The notes under the pieces: generated by a model
Told to the model about the DNA's origin: nothing
Databases searched by the model: none
Seen by the model: only the letters and a program-made list of their open reading frames with translations
Made by a program: the position numbers and the translations under genes
Shown here: in pieces, positions 25,491-34,835 of the stretch
Layout: the number at the start of each line of letters is the position of its first letter
Numbering within the stretch: position 1 is the first letter of the stretch
NCBI RefSeq assembly: GCF_015767265.1
Contig: NZ_JADPIB010000005.1
Span: forward strand, 339,724 to 403,723
Source: Aureivirga marina
GTDB lineage: Bacteria > Bacteroidota > Bacteroidia > Flavobacteriales > Flavobacteriaceae
Direction: 5' to 3'
Length of the DNA: 64,000 nucleotides

Positions 25491-26537
25491 TTATTCTCTC
25501 ACGTCAGCTGGCAATTCACCAGTTAAAGTATTCAAGAATGCAATAATTTCCTCTGTTTGTGTTTCTGTTAAGTCTTTATTTGCTTGAACTTTTGCCATAA
25601 TTTTTACAGCTTCAGTTAAACTTTTTACACTTCCATCATGGAAATAAGGACCAGTTTTTTCGATATTTCTTAAAGAAGGAACTTTAAAAACATATTTATC
25701 TGCTTCTTCTTTTGTTACTTCAAACTTTCCTAAATCCACTTTTTCACTTTTTGTATGCTTCCAATAATCATCAAATAAACCGAATTTTTGATACATATTT
25801 CCACCTAATAAAGTTCCAGAGTGACAAGAAATACATCCAGATTCCATATATGTTTGAAGTCCTTTTTTCTCTTTGTCTGTTAAAGCATGATCGTCACCAG
25901 CAATATAATCATCAAAGCGAGAAGGCGTCACAAGCTTTCTTTCAAAAGCACCTAAAGCTTTCTTTACGTTATCATATGTAATTGCTTCTTTTGATTCTGG
26001 AAATGCTTTTGCAAACATTTCTTTATAACTATCAATTTCTGAAAGACGCTCAATTACTGCTTCTTTACTATGCATTGCCATTTCCACAGGATTTAAAATT
26101 GGTCCTCCAGCTTGTGCTTCCACATCTGGTTCTCTTCCATCCCAAAATTGCGCAACATGGAAAGCTGCATTAAAAGTTGTTGGAGAATTTCTTCCTCCTA
26201 ACTTTCCGTCATTCCCCATAGAAAAAGCTTGATTATCCACACCATAAGTTTTTAAATCATGACATGTATTACAGCTTTGTGTATTATCTTTTGAAAGTTT
26301 TTTCTCAAAATATAAAGCTTTTCCTAGAGCTATTTTTTCTGCTGTTAAAGGATTTGCTGTATTTTCAGCTACACCTTTTAAAGCTCCAAATAATTGACGA
26401 GCTTGTGCATCCACAGCTTCATATTCATTTACAACTTCTTCTTTTTCTTTCTCTTTTACAACTTCTTTTTTCTTGTCGTTGTTTCCACAACTGAAAAGTG
26501 TCGCAGCAACTGCCACACAAAGTAAACTTTTCTTCAT
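25491..26537 (-). CDS. di-heme cytochrome c peroxidase, lipoprotein
   Basis: This 348-residue envelope enzyme reduces hydrogen peroxide with electrons from c-type cytochromes. It has a lipoprotein signal (ATLFSCGNNDKKK) and then a charged linker of about 25 residues. Two heme-binding motifs are present: CNTCH at 89-93 and CISCH at 235-239. Further family marks are GRNSPTTFNAAF, FWDGREPDVEAQAGGP, VPSLRNIEKTGPYFHDGS and the late LTETQTEEIIAFLNTL. It would use the same cytochrome c pool as the cbb3 oxidase at the left end, but I see no FNR box in front of it. Confidence 0.93.
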   Translation of the reverse strand: MKKSLLCVAVAATLFSCGNNDKKKEVVKEKEKEEVVNEYEAVDAQARQLFGALKGVAENTANPLTAEKIALGKALYFEKKLSKDNTQSCNTCHDLKTYGVDNQAFSMGNDGKLGGRNSPTTFNAAFHVAQFWDGREPDVEAQAGGPILNPVEMAMHSKEAVIERLSEIDSYKEMFAKAFPESKEAITYDNVKKALGAFERKLVTPSRFDDYIAGDDHALTDKEKKGLQTYMESGCISCHSGTLLGGNMYQKFGLFDDYWKHTKSEKVDLGKFEVTKEEADKYVFKVPSLRNIEKTGPYFHDGSVKSLTEAVKIMAKVQANKDLTETQTEEIIAFLNTLTGELPADVRE

Positions 26538-26950
26538 TTTAGTTAAATATTAATAATTATCATTAGGTTATTTTGGTTTGATAATAGCTGATACTTTAAA
26601 CCCTTCTATAATTTTCAATATTTTTTGTTCGGAATGAATATAGTGATTTAACGCTCAGTATGTAAGATTCACACACAATAAGTTATACTGAAAGTTAAAT
26701 TTTTACACATTCAAGTATTTATAGTCGTTTTTTAAAAAGAAACTTTACATTTTTTGTTACTTTTTTCATTTTTTTACGACTAAAATTTATTTCAAAACTT
26801 AAAACTCTAAAAATCAAAACATAAGTAAAATCAGGAAGTTTTAATTCGTTAATTATTTGTTAAAATAACATTAATTTAATTTTAATTTACTGTAAGGAAA
26901 GACCATTTCTCTAGACCAAATCATGAATTTTTAAAATAAAACCCTAAAAA
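26538..26950. other. intergenic region between the peroxidase and the Oar-like receptor
   Basis: No gene is visible. Two weak dyads occur: 7-bp arms at 26655-26661 and 26685-26691, and 7-bp arms at 26722-26728 and 26776-26782 with a T-rich loop. Both are too loose to assign. The stretch should hold both divergent promoters, but I find no perfect TAnnTTTG. Confidence 0.4.
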
Positions 26951-29900
26951 ATGATTAAAAGATTTGGTTTAATTATCTTTCTTATGATGAGCACCTTCGT
27001 CATTGCTCAAGAGACTACAGGAACCTTACAAGGAACCGTCAAGGACGATTTAAACTTGCCTATTGAAGAAGCAACAATTTTAGTAACGGATACAGAGACA
27101 AATTTCCGTTATGGTGGAAGTTCTAATCAAAATGGATTTTATATCATTAACAATCTTCCTCCTTCAAAAAAATATAAAATTGAAGTATCTTTTTTAGGTT
27201 TTCAAACCATTATAATTACAGATTTCGCTGTTAATTTAGGAGAAATTAGTTATCAAGATTTTGTGCTGAATGAAGATAATGTTTCTCTTGGAGAAGTAGA
27301 AGTGAAAGTAAATAAAACGACAAATAAAAAAGGAAATGAAACATTGTTAACCGCAAAAACATTGCAGAAAACTCCTACAATTAGTCGTTCTATACAAGAT
27401 TTGACAAAAAACTTACCAGAATCCAACTTAAACTCGTTTGCTGGAGCGAGTAACAGATTCAACAATTTAAACATCGATGGAATCGCAAATAACGATGTTG
27501 TTGGTTTTCAAGAACCTGCAAGTGGAGCTGCTGGATCTTCTGCAAATGGAACTCCTGGAAGTTTATCTCGATCACAACCGATTGGACTTGGTGCTATTAA
27601 AGAACTTTCGGTAAAAGTTGCTCCTTTTGATGTAAGTATTGGAAATTTTACAGGAGCAAATATCAATTTAGTAACAAAAAACGGAACGAATGATTTTCGT
27701 TCGGAAGTATATGGATATGGAAATAATCAGCTTTTAGTTGGAAAATATGCTGAAGGAATTAAACAAAAAATTGAAGATTTCTATGATGTGCAAATAGGAG
27801 CTTCATTTGGAGGAGCTTTGAAAAAAGACAAACTTTTCTTCTTCGTAAATTTTGAGCAAGCATTATCAAATACGCCTGTCTTAAATGCTCCAGGTTCTTC
27901 TTCTTCAAATATTTCTTTGGAAACTGTAGAAGCAATTTCGCAAAAGTTAATCAATGATTATGGTTATGATCCTGGAACGTATACAGATGCAAATATAAAA
28001 ACTGCTAGTTCAAAATTATTTGCTCGTTTGGATTATAATATTTCAGATGTTCACAAATTAACTGTTCGAAATAATTTTGTAAAAAGTTATGCAGATAATT
28101 TAGAATGGAACGCTTCAGTTTTCAATTTTGGGAATCAAGGATATAGACATGAAAGTATTGCAAATAGTTTGGCTTTAGAACTAAAATCGAATTTTTCAAA
28201 TGGAATTTCTAATGTTTTTAGTTTTGGATATAATAAGGTAAAAGAAGACAGAAATTTTGATGGAAGAATTTTCCCACATATTGATATTTCGGAAAATTCA
28301 AACAGTATTTTTGCAGGAACTTATCGTGAAGCTTCTGTTTATGGAACAGATTTAAACACATTCCAAGTTTCTAATAAACTTTCTGTTTTTAAAGACAATC
28401 ACTCTTTAACTTTTGGTGGATTTGCGCAATATAACACTGTGGATTATGGATTTCTTTCTGCTTGGAATGGAAGATGGCAATATAAATCTGTGGATAATTT
28501 CTTAAATGATAGACCATCAAGAATTCGAGGAGTTTATCATATTTCAAATAATACATATGATTTTGTTAGTAATGAACCATCGGCAACTTTAAAAATCTTT
28601 GAAGGAGCAGTTTATGCACAAGATTATTATAGAGTTTCGGACAGATTTTCTGTTTTAGCTGGAGCTCGTTTAGATTTCCAATTTTTAACGGAAGATTTAC
28701 CAATTAGTCAAGAAGTAAAAAACACACCTGAATTTGCGCATTTTACAAACAAAATTTCAAAAGCGCCACAATTTAATCCACGTTTAGGATTTAATTATTT
28801 TATCGATCAAAATAGAAATTTTAAACTTCGTGGAGGAACTGGTTTATTCTCAGGTAGAATACCTTATTTATGGTTTGCTTATGCAGAATATATTTCAGGA
28901 ACAGAGTATTTTAATATTGATATTCGTCCTGATGGAACACAAACTATCGTTGAAAATCTTGGAGATTTAGCTTCTCAACAACCAAATCTTACAGAGATTA
29001 ATTTAATTGACAATGATTTTAAATTACCAAGAGAATGGAAAAGTAATTTAGCTTTAGAAGTAAGATTACCAAATGAATGGAATCTTTCATTAGAAGGAAC
29101 TTATTCAAAAGTAATCAATGGAATTTTCTTTCAATCTATTAATAGAAAAGATGAAAAAGCAAACTTTTCAGGAGCTGATGGAAGAGAATATTTTACTTCA
29201 AAAGGTGAAGATATTAAGATTAATAAAAACTTTACCAATGTTTTCTTGTTGACAAATACAGACCAAGGATATCGTTATAATGTAACTTTTGGAGTGAATA
29301 AAACGTACAGAAATTATAACGGATATATTGGTTATACTTATGGAAAAAGTAAAGATATTTCAAGTACGGTAAGAAATTCAAATGCAGCAAATTTTGAATG
29401 GAATCAAGCAATTGATGCAAATAACCCAGATTTATCTTATTCAAACTTTGATTTAAGACACAAAATTGTTTCTTCACATTCTTTCAATTTTAATTTAAAT
29501 GAAAAGAACAATCTTCTAGTTTCTCTACTTTACACAGGAACTTCTGGAAGTCCATATTCTTTTATTTATGCAGGAGATGTAAATCAAGATGGTTCTTCAA
29601 AGAACGATTTACTTTATGTTCCAGCATCAGCGAATGAAATTAATTTAAGAGATATTACGGATGCTTCAGGAAATGTTGTCGTAAGTGCAGAACAACAATG
29701 GGAAAACTTAGATAGATATATTTCTGGAAATGATTATTTATCAGAAAGAAGAGGAAAATATGCTGAAAGAAATGGTGCAAAAACACCTTGGAATCACCAA
29801 TTAGATATGAAATGGGAATACACAACAAAATTAAACAAAGGAAAAGCTTTGAGTTTTTCATTTGATATGTTGAATGTATTGAACTTCATCAATAATGATT

Positions 29901-30079
29901 GGGGAAGATTAGTTTATGTACCTAATGTAGTGAATTCAAGTTTTAGTTTAATTGATTTTGTTGGAATAGAAAATAACCAACCTGTATATCAATTTAACAA
30001 TATCACACAAACACCTTGGGTTGTTGATCAAGTAAACTCAAGATGGAAAGCACAAGTTGGAGTGAGATATCAATTTTAA
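26951..30079 (+). CDS. Oar-like TonB-dependent receptor with carboxypeptidase regulatory domain
   Basis: This 1042-residue outer-membrane protein starts with a signal peptide (IIFLMMSTFVIAQ), then a CarboxypepD-reg beta-sandwich (TLQGTVKDDLNLPIEEATI), a plug domain (SRSIQDLTKNLPESN, NNLNIDGIANNDVVG) and a long beta-barrel ending in an aromatic residue (WKAQVGVRYQF). The plug, with GLGAIKELSVKVAPFDVSIGNFTGANINLVTKNGTN, is that of Oar proteins, which in Bacteroidota and Myxococcus are linked to protein export or motility and not to classical sugar uptake. No SusD partner follows. It is a single gene with a strong terminator. Confidence 0.92.
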   Translation: MIKRFGLIIFLMMSTFVIAQETTGTLQGTVKDDLNLPIEEATILVTDTETNFRYGGSSNQNGFYIINNLPPSKKYKIEVSFLGFQTIIITDFAVNLGEISYQDFVLNEDNVSLGEVEVKVNKTTNKKGNETLLTAKTLQKTPTISRSIQDLTKNLPESNLNSFAGASNRFNNLNIDGIANNDVVGFQEPASGAAGSSANGTPGSLSRSQPIGLGAIKELSVKVAPFDVSIGNFTGANINLVTKNGTNDFRSEVYGYGNNQLLVGKYAEGIKQKIEDFYDVQIGASFGGALKKDKLFFFVNFEQALSNTPVLNAPGSSSSNISLETVEAISQKLINDYGYDPGTYTDANIKTASSKLFARLDYNISDVHKLTVRNNFVKSYADNLEWNASVFNFGNQGYRHESIANSLALELKSNFSNGISNVFSFGYNKVKEDRNFDGRIFPHIDISENSNSIFAGTYREASVYGTDLNTFQVSNKLSVFKDNHSLTFGGFAQYNTVDYGFLSAWNGRWQYKSVDNFLNDRPSRIRGVYHISNNTYDFVSNEPSATLKIFEGAVYAQDYYRVSDRFSVLAGARLDFQFLTEDLPISQEVKNTPEFAHFTNKISKAPQFNPRLGFNYFIDQNRNFKLRGGTGLFSGRIPYLWFAYAEYISGTEYFNIDIRPDGTQTIVENLGDLASQQPNLTEINLIDNDFKLPREWKSNLALEVRLPNEWNLSLEGTYSKVINGIFFQSINRKDEKANFSGADGREYFTSKGEDIKINKNFTNVFLLTNTDQGYRYNVTFGVNKTYRNYNGYIGYTYGKSKDISSTVRNSNAANFEWNQAIDANNPDLSYSNFDLRHKIVSSHSFNFNLNEKNNLLVSLLYTGTSGSPYSFIYAGDVNQDGSSKNDLLYVPASANEINLRDITDASGNVVVSAEQQWENLDRYISGNDYLSERRGKYAERNGAKTPWNHQLDMKWEYTTKLNKGKALSFSFDMLNVLNFINNDWGRLVYVPNVVNSSFSLIDFVGIENNQPVYQFNNITQTPWVVDQVNSRWKAQVGVRYQF

Positions 30080-30107
30080 ATGAAACTATTCTGATTTTTT
30101 CATAATT

Positions 30108-30144
30108 AAAAAAAGCTGTTTCCTTGATTAGGAACAGCTTTTTT
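30108..30144. terminator. bidirectional terminator
   Basis: The AAAAGCTGTT stem (30111-30120) pairs with AACAGCTTTT (30133-30142), with an inner TCC/GGA extension and T-run. It lies between the convergent receptor and lipoprotein genes. It belongs to the same stem family as the hairpins at 8829 and 9964. Confidence 0.9.
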
Positions 30145-30150
30145 GATTAT

Positions 30151-31071
30151 TTAGTTTGGTAAATTATAAGAATAATTTAGATTAAACTCTCCTTCTGTTA
30201 TTGAAATTACAGTTCCATTATCATTTGTATTAAAACTAAAAGTTCCTTTCACTCTTTTAAAAGTTCCATTTTCAATAATTTCATCAATCGTTAAAGTCCC
30301 TTCATCAATAATCGGTAATTGAATTATTTCTTGCTCATTTTCTGTGACTTTTACCAACATAATCGAATATGCTTCATTCATATCTTCATTTGTAAATTGA
30401 TAAGTTCCTACTTCTGCTAAGAATAAATTATTTTCATAGTTTGTTGGAAAAGAAATAGAAATCACGTGACCTGTTTCATTGGATCCATGATAAATAGACG
30501 TATTATTTGCAGCATTAAAAAATGGTTGATTAATCGAATTCCATGTTTGTTCATTCATTTTTGCATTTAAATAAATATCTCCAACTGTAGACATTTCATT
30601 TTCAACAAACAACAGATTAAAATCTCCTTTTATTTCAATTAATTCATTTGTAAATTCATCAATATGTGTCCCTGAAAAATTACCATTTATAATTTTATTC
30701 TGTTCATTGAATTCTTTTAATTCAAAATTAAAAATTGCATCCAATTTCTTTTCCTCACCTATAGGTGTTGAAATTATAATTCCTTCAGAATTTACATAAG
30801 AACAATTTATATTTCCATAATTTCCTTCTTCAAAAAACTGAAAACTAATTCCATATTTTCCGTCAAGAGAAAAACCTGAAACCTGAATTTTTCCATTTTC
30901 TAAACGATAAGCAGAATAGGAATCTAAAATATGTTCTTCTCCATTTATTTCATAATGAATATAATATTCCAAAGCAGGAGAAATATAATCGTCATTGGAA
31001 GAAGAATCATCTGAATCACAAGAAAAAATAGTAACAATAGTAAAAAGTAAGAAATAAAAAACTTTTTTCAT
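30151..31071 (-). CDS. hypothetical lipoprotein with two related halves
   Basis: This 306-residue protein has a lipoprotein signal (TIVTIFSCDSDDSSSND). Two halves share a pattern: INGNFSGTHIDEF...IKGDFNLLF around residues 120-165 and VKGTFSFNTND...ITEGEFNLNYSY at the end, each closing a beta-rich unit. This resembles DUF6252-like flavobacterial lipoproteins, though I am not sure of the family. It should be anchored in the envelope. It converges on the Oar-like gene. Confidence 0.65.
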   Translation of the reverse strand: MKKVFYFLLFTIVTIFSCDSDDSSSNDDYISPALEYYIHYEINGEEHILDSYSAYRLENGKIQVSGFSLDGKYGISFQFFEEGNYGNINCSYVNSEGIIISTPIGEEKKLDAIFNFELKEFNEQNKIINGNFSGTHIDEFTNELIEIKGDFNLLFVENEMSTVGDIYLNAKMNEQTWNSINQPFFNAANNTSIYHGSNETGHVISISFPTNYENNLFLAEVGTYQFTNEDMNEAYSIMLVKVTENEQEIIQLPIIDEGTLTIDEIIENGTFKRVKGTFSFNTNDNGTVISITEGEFNLNYSYNLPN

Positions 31072-31271
31072 TTTTTATAGATTTTTAAAATTAAATTCTT
31101 TTGCTAATGAATATATAAAATATTCACCTTTTTTAACAATTTTCTTGAAAGACTCAAAAACAACAATTTACACAAAATATTAAAAATCAAATCATTACAC
31201 TCATAATGATAAAAATCATAGTTTATTTAAAATATTTAACTGTCCTTTGGAAGTCTATAATTAATGGAAAA

Positions 31272-33065
31272 ATGGACAGAAAAGAAGCACATAATTTTTA
31301 TATTCCAGTAATGGGACTTGCCTACACAATTGATTCTCCAATCAAAGTGGCACATTACGGAATCTCATCAGTAATGTCAATCGTAGATGATATTTTGGTG
31401 GAGCAAATGAACGAGCATTACGCAAAGAAATATTCTTTACCTTTTCAAAAATATAGTTCAAAAGATATTTATGCAAGAGCAAATAGAATTAAAGATTATT
31501 TGAATAATGTTCAGAAAATTGTAGAAACAAAATTTGAAGATTTTAAACAAGAAATTTCTACAAATACAAAATCATTAAATGATTATATCGAAACACTACC
31601 AAAGTTTTCAAATATTAAGAATAAATTAGTGGAATTTGCTGATGAAAACTTAAATAGTGATACAATTAAATCTTGGTTAGATGAACATTTAAGTCATGGT
31701 TCAATTGATGTAAATATCATGACAAAAGTAGATAAAGCAAACTTTGACGGAAAAGAGCCTTTACCTTCTGAATTTAATGATGGACATCTTTCTTTAAAAG
31801 GTTTTGCGGAAAGTGATCTAAATTCTTCTCTTGTATTGTCTGCTGGAATGAATCCTAGGCTATACAGTTATATTGAGAAATTTGAAGATTTTTATCCAGA
31901 TGCAAACGGAAATATTAAAAAGAAAATCATTTTAAAAGTAAGTGATTATCGTTCTGCAATGATTCAAGGAAAATTTTTAGCAAAAAAAGGAATTTGGGTT
32001 TCTGAATATCGAATTGAATCTGGTTTAAATTGTGGAGGACATGCTTTTGCAACAGAAGGTTTACTTCTTGGACCGATTTTACAAGAATTTAAAGAAGGAA
32101 AAGAAGCTTTAGCGAAAGAAACTCAAGATATTGCATTTTCTGCTTTAGAGAAAAAAGGAAAAACAGTTCCTAAAAATTTACCAAATGTAAAAATTACTGC
32201 ACAAGGTGGTGTTGGAACTGGAGAAGAACATCAATTTTTATTAGAAAATTACGATTTAGATGCAATCGGTTGGGGATCGCCATTTTTATTGGTTCCTGAA
32301 GCAACAACTGTTGATGATGATACTATTGCAAAACTTTCAGAAGCAAAAGAAAAAGATTTATATTTAAGTAAAGTTTCTCCGCTTGGAGTTCCTTTTAATA
32401 ATTTACGAACTTCTTCAAATGAAGTTTTAAAAAGAGAAAAATTAGAAATTAATAAATATGGAAGTTCTTGTCCAAAGAAATTCTTAGTTTCTAATAAAAA
32501 TTATTCAGATAGACCAATTTGTACAGCTTCTAGAAAATATATTGAGAAAGAAATGGAATCATTAAATGATGAAATTCTTACTCCAGAAGAAAAGCAAAAC
32601 AGAATTGCAGAAATCAACGTAAAATCTTGTTTATGTATTGGTTTGGCATCTGCGGCTTTAGAAAAGAATAATATTTCAGTAAAAGGAGAAAAACAAGGAA
32701 TTGTGATTTGTCCTGGTCCAAATATGGCTTATTTTAATGAAACATTTAAGCTAAAAGATATGATTCGTCATATTTACGGATATGAAAATGTAAAAGTAGC
32801 AACAAATCGCCCACATGTTTTTGTGAAGGAATTAGGGATTTATTTAGATTATTTAAAAAATGAACTTGAAGAAGTGAAAACAGAGTTTACTAAAAAACAA
32901 GAAAAATACTTTAATTCTTTCCAATCTAACCTAGAAAAGGCAGTTTCTTATTATGAAGATTTAAATGCACAAGTGCAATTATTTTCAGAAAATAGTATGA
33001 AATCTGCAATGAAAACTTTAGAAGAAATAAAGTTTAGTTTAGAGGAAAAATTATGTGTTAGTTAG
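31272..33065 (+). CDS. uncharacterised protein with FMN-barrel-like GGVGTGEE segment and cysteine cluster
   Basis: The frame opens at 31206, but I prefer the start MDRKEAHNFYIPVMGLAYT at 31272, because the preceding 22 residues look unlike the rest. The product then has 597 residues. The middle reads KITAQGGVGTGEEHQFLLENYDLDAIGWGSPFLLVPEATTV, close to the flavin-binding segment of nitronate monooxygenase/FabK-type TIM barrels. Around it are SGLNCGGHAFATEGLLLG and a Cys-rich part (SSCPKKF, RPICTASRKY, VKSCLCIG, VICPGPN) that could hold an iron-sulfur cluster. The last 70 residues form a coiled coil. I cannot assign a reaction. The gene is monocistronic. Confidence 0.7.
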   Translation: MDRKEAHNFYIPVMGLAYTIDSPIKVAHYGISSVMSIVDDILVEQMNEHYAKKYSLPFQKYSSKDIYARANRIKDYLNNVQKIVETKFEDFKQEISTNTKSLNDYIETLPKFSNIKNKLVEFADENLNSDTIKSWLDEHLSHGSIDVNIMTKVDKANFDGKEPLPSEFNDGHLSLKGFAESDLNSSLVLSAGMNPRLYSYIEKFEDFYPDANGNIKKKIILKVSDYRSAMIQGKFLAKKGIWVSEYRIESGLNCGGHAFATEGLLLGPILQEFKEGKEALAKETQDIAFSALEKKGKTVPKNLPNVKITAQGGVGTGEEHQFLLENYDLDAIGWGSPFLLVPEATTVDDDTIAKLSEAKEKDLYLSKVSPLGVPFNNLRTSSNEVLKREKLEINKYGSSCPKKFLVSNKNYSDRPICTASRKYIEKEMESLNDEILTPEEKQNRIAEINVKSCLCIGLASAALEKNNISVKGEKQGIVICPGPNMAYFNETFKLKDMIRHIYGYENVKVATNRPHVFVKELGIYLDYLKNELEEVKTEFTKKQEKYFNSFQSNLEKAVSYYEDLNAQVQLFSENSMKSAMKTLEEIKFSLEEKLCVS

Positions 33066-33219
33066 TTAATATTTACAAAAAACATCTATTATTTCAAGCT
33101 TACAGTTATCTGATATCTGTAAGCTTTTTTATTTTTCACAGACAAATATTTTAAATATTTAGAATAAAATTGTCTAATTCTAAACAGAAAAAGCCTTGAA
33201 TAAAAGATATTTAATCAAA

Positions 33220-33250
33220 TTTGTCGTTTGATGTGATTTTCATATCTTCG
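33220..33250 (+). promoter_or_regulatory. promoter of the symporter gene
   Basis: TTTG at 33220-33223 and TATCTTCG at 33243-33250 (one mismatch to TAnnTTTG) are 19 bp apart, the normal Bacteroidota spacing, about 25 bp before the start codon. Confidence 0.6.
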
Positions 33251-33275
33251 GCAAAACAAAAAATAATAGAAATAA

Positions 33276-34619
33276 ATGAAGAAATTAGCATTGCATTGGC
33301 AAATCCTTATCGGGATGCTTGTAGGAGTTCTTTTTGGTGTTTTAATGGGACAATTTGAATGGGGAGCAGAATTTGTGAAAAATTGGATCAAACCTTTTGG
33401 AACAATTTTTATCAAACTTTTAAAATTAATTGCTGTTCCATTAATCGTTGCTTCACTTATCAAAGGAATTTCTGATTTAAAAGATATTTCTAAATTTAGA
33501 AACATCGGATTTCGAACTATTTCTATTTATATTTTAACTACTGTTGTTGCTATTTCAATCGGACTTTTAGTTGTAAATGTTTTCAAACCTGGAGAAGGAA
33601 TTTCAGAACAAACAATTGCAAAACTTACCGAAACTTATGCAGGAAATGCGTCAATTAATACAAAAGTTCAAACTGCTGCACAACAACAAGCTGCTGGTCC
33701 TTTAGATTTTATTGTAAATATGGTTCCTGACAATGCTTTAAGCGCCATGACTCAAAATGGAAGAATGTTGGAAGTAATTGTATTTACTATTTTCTTCGGA
33801 ATTTGTATGCTTTTAGTAAAACCAAGTCAAGCAAAACCTCTAAAAGATTTCTTTGACTCTTTAAATGAAGTTATCTTAAAAATGGTTGATATTATTATGC
33901 TTGCTTCTCCTGTTGCTGTTTTTGCATTATTAGCAAATGTTGTTGTAACTGCCGGAGATCCTGAAATTCTACAAAAATTATTAATCTATGGTGGAGTTGT
34001 TGTTTTAGGATTATTTACAATGATTATTTTCTATTGTATTTTAATTGCTGTAGTAGCAAAAAAATCACCTTTCTGGTTCTTAAAACAAATCTCTCCTGCA
34101 CAATTATTAGCTTTCTCAACAAGTTCAAGTGCTGCAACTTTACCTGTAACTATGGAAAGAGTAGAAGAACATGTTGGAGTAGATAAAGAAGTTTCTAGTT
34201 TCGTTCTTCCTGTAGGAGCAACTGTAAATATGGACGGAACAAGTTTATACCAAGCTGTCGCAGCCGTATTTATTGCACAAGCTTTAAGTTTTCCACTAGA
34301 ATTTGGAGATCAATTAACAATTGTATTAACAGCACTTTTAGCTTCTATTGGTTCTGCCGCAGTTCCAGGAGCAGGAATGGTAATGTTAGTAATTGTATTA
34401 GAATCAATTGGTTTCCCATCAGATAAATTAGCTGTCGGACTTGCATTAATTTTTGCTGTTGATAGGCCTTTGGACATGCTTAGAACAACTGTAAACGTAA
34501 CTGGTGATGCAACTGTTTCAGTTCTTGTTGCAAAATCTGTTGGAAAACTTCATAAAAATCCACAAGAAAAAAAGTGGGATGAAAATTTAGAAGAAAATGA
34601 TTTAGTTGATAAATTATAA
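33276..34619 (+). CDS. dicarboxylate/amino acid:cation symporter (DAACS family)
   Basis: This 447-residue inner-membrane transporter has eight helices plus two re-entrant hairpins. The first hairpin contains the serine-rich motif FSTSSSAATLPVTMERV and the next helix holds VNMDGTSLYQAVAAVFIAQ, the NMDGT cation site. The second hairpin has ASIGSAAVPGAGMVML, and the substrate-binding helix reads LIFAVDRPLDMLRTTVNVTGDA. The Arg in MLRTTVNVTGD favours acidic substrates (glutamate, aspartate or C4-dicarboxylates) driven by Na+ or H+. It is a single gene with promoter and terminator. Confidence 0.93.
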   Translation: MKKLALHWQILIGMLVGVLFGVLMGQFEWGAEFVKNWIKPFGTIFIKLLKLIAVPLIVASLIKGISDLKDISKFRNIGFRTISIYILTTVVAISIGLLVVNVFKPGEGISEQTIAKLTETYAGNASINTKVQTAAQQQAAGPLDFIVNMVPDNALSAMTQNGRMLEVIVFTIFFGICMLLVKPSQAKPLKDFFDSLNEVILKMVDIIMLASPVAVFALLANVVVTAGDPEILQKLLIYGGVVVLGLFTMIIFYCILIAVVAKKSPFWFLKQISPAQLLAFSTSSSAATLPVTMERVEEHVGVDKEVSSFVLPVGATVNMDGTSLYQAVAAVFIAQALSFPLEFGDQLTIVLTALLASIGSAAVPGAGMVMLVIVLESIGFPSDKLAVGLALIFAVDRPLDMLRTTVNVTGDATVSVLVAKSVGKLHKNPQEKKWDENLEENDLVDKL

Positions 34620-34642
34620 ATCAATTAATTTATATAAAATAT

Positions 34643-34677
34643 AAAACTCGTAATCCAATAGAATTACGAGTTTTTTT
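34643..34677 (+). terminator. terminator of the symporter gene
   Basis: AAAACTCGTAAT (34643-34654) pairs with ATTACGAGTTTT (34663-34674), followed by further T residues. Confidence 0.9.
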
Positions 34678-34773
34678 ATGAAATAATCTATTTGTTTTTT
34701 ATTGACAAAAAGTAAACTTAAAGTCTGAATTGTTTTTATTTATAAAGATTAAATAATTTGAATTTTAATGCAT

Positions 34774-34813
34774 AAAAAAACTCCAAACATATGTATATGT
34801 TTGGAGTTTTTTA
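34774..34813 (-). terminator. terminator of the acyltransferase gene
   Basis: CTCCAAACATAT (34781-34792) pairs perfectly with 34795-34806, and the flanking A and T runs extend the stem. The A-run on the left reads as a T-run for the minus-strand gene ending at 34836. Confidence 0.9.
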
Positions 34814-34835
34814 TAAAATATATCTTGAAACTTTC

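Noticed and set aside
26655..26782. Two 7-bp dyads before the Oar-like receptor gene as possible operators.
   Set aside because: Arms are short and loops long (23 and 47 bp) in AT-rich DNA, so chance is a sufficient explanation.
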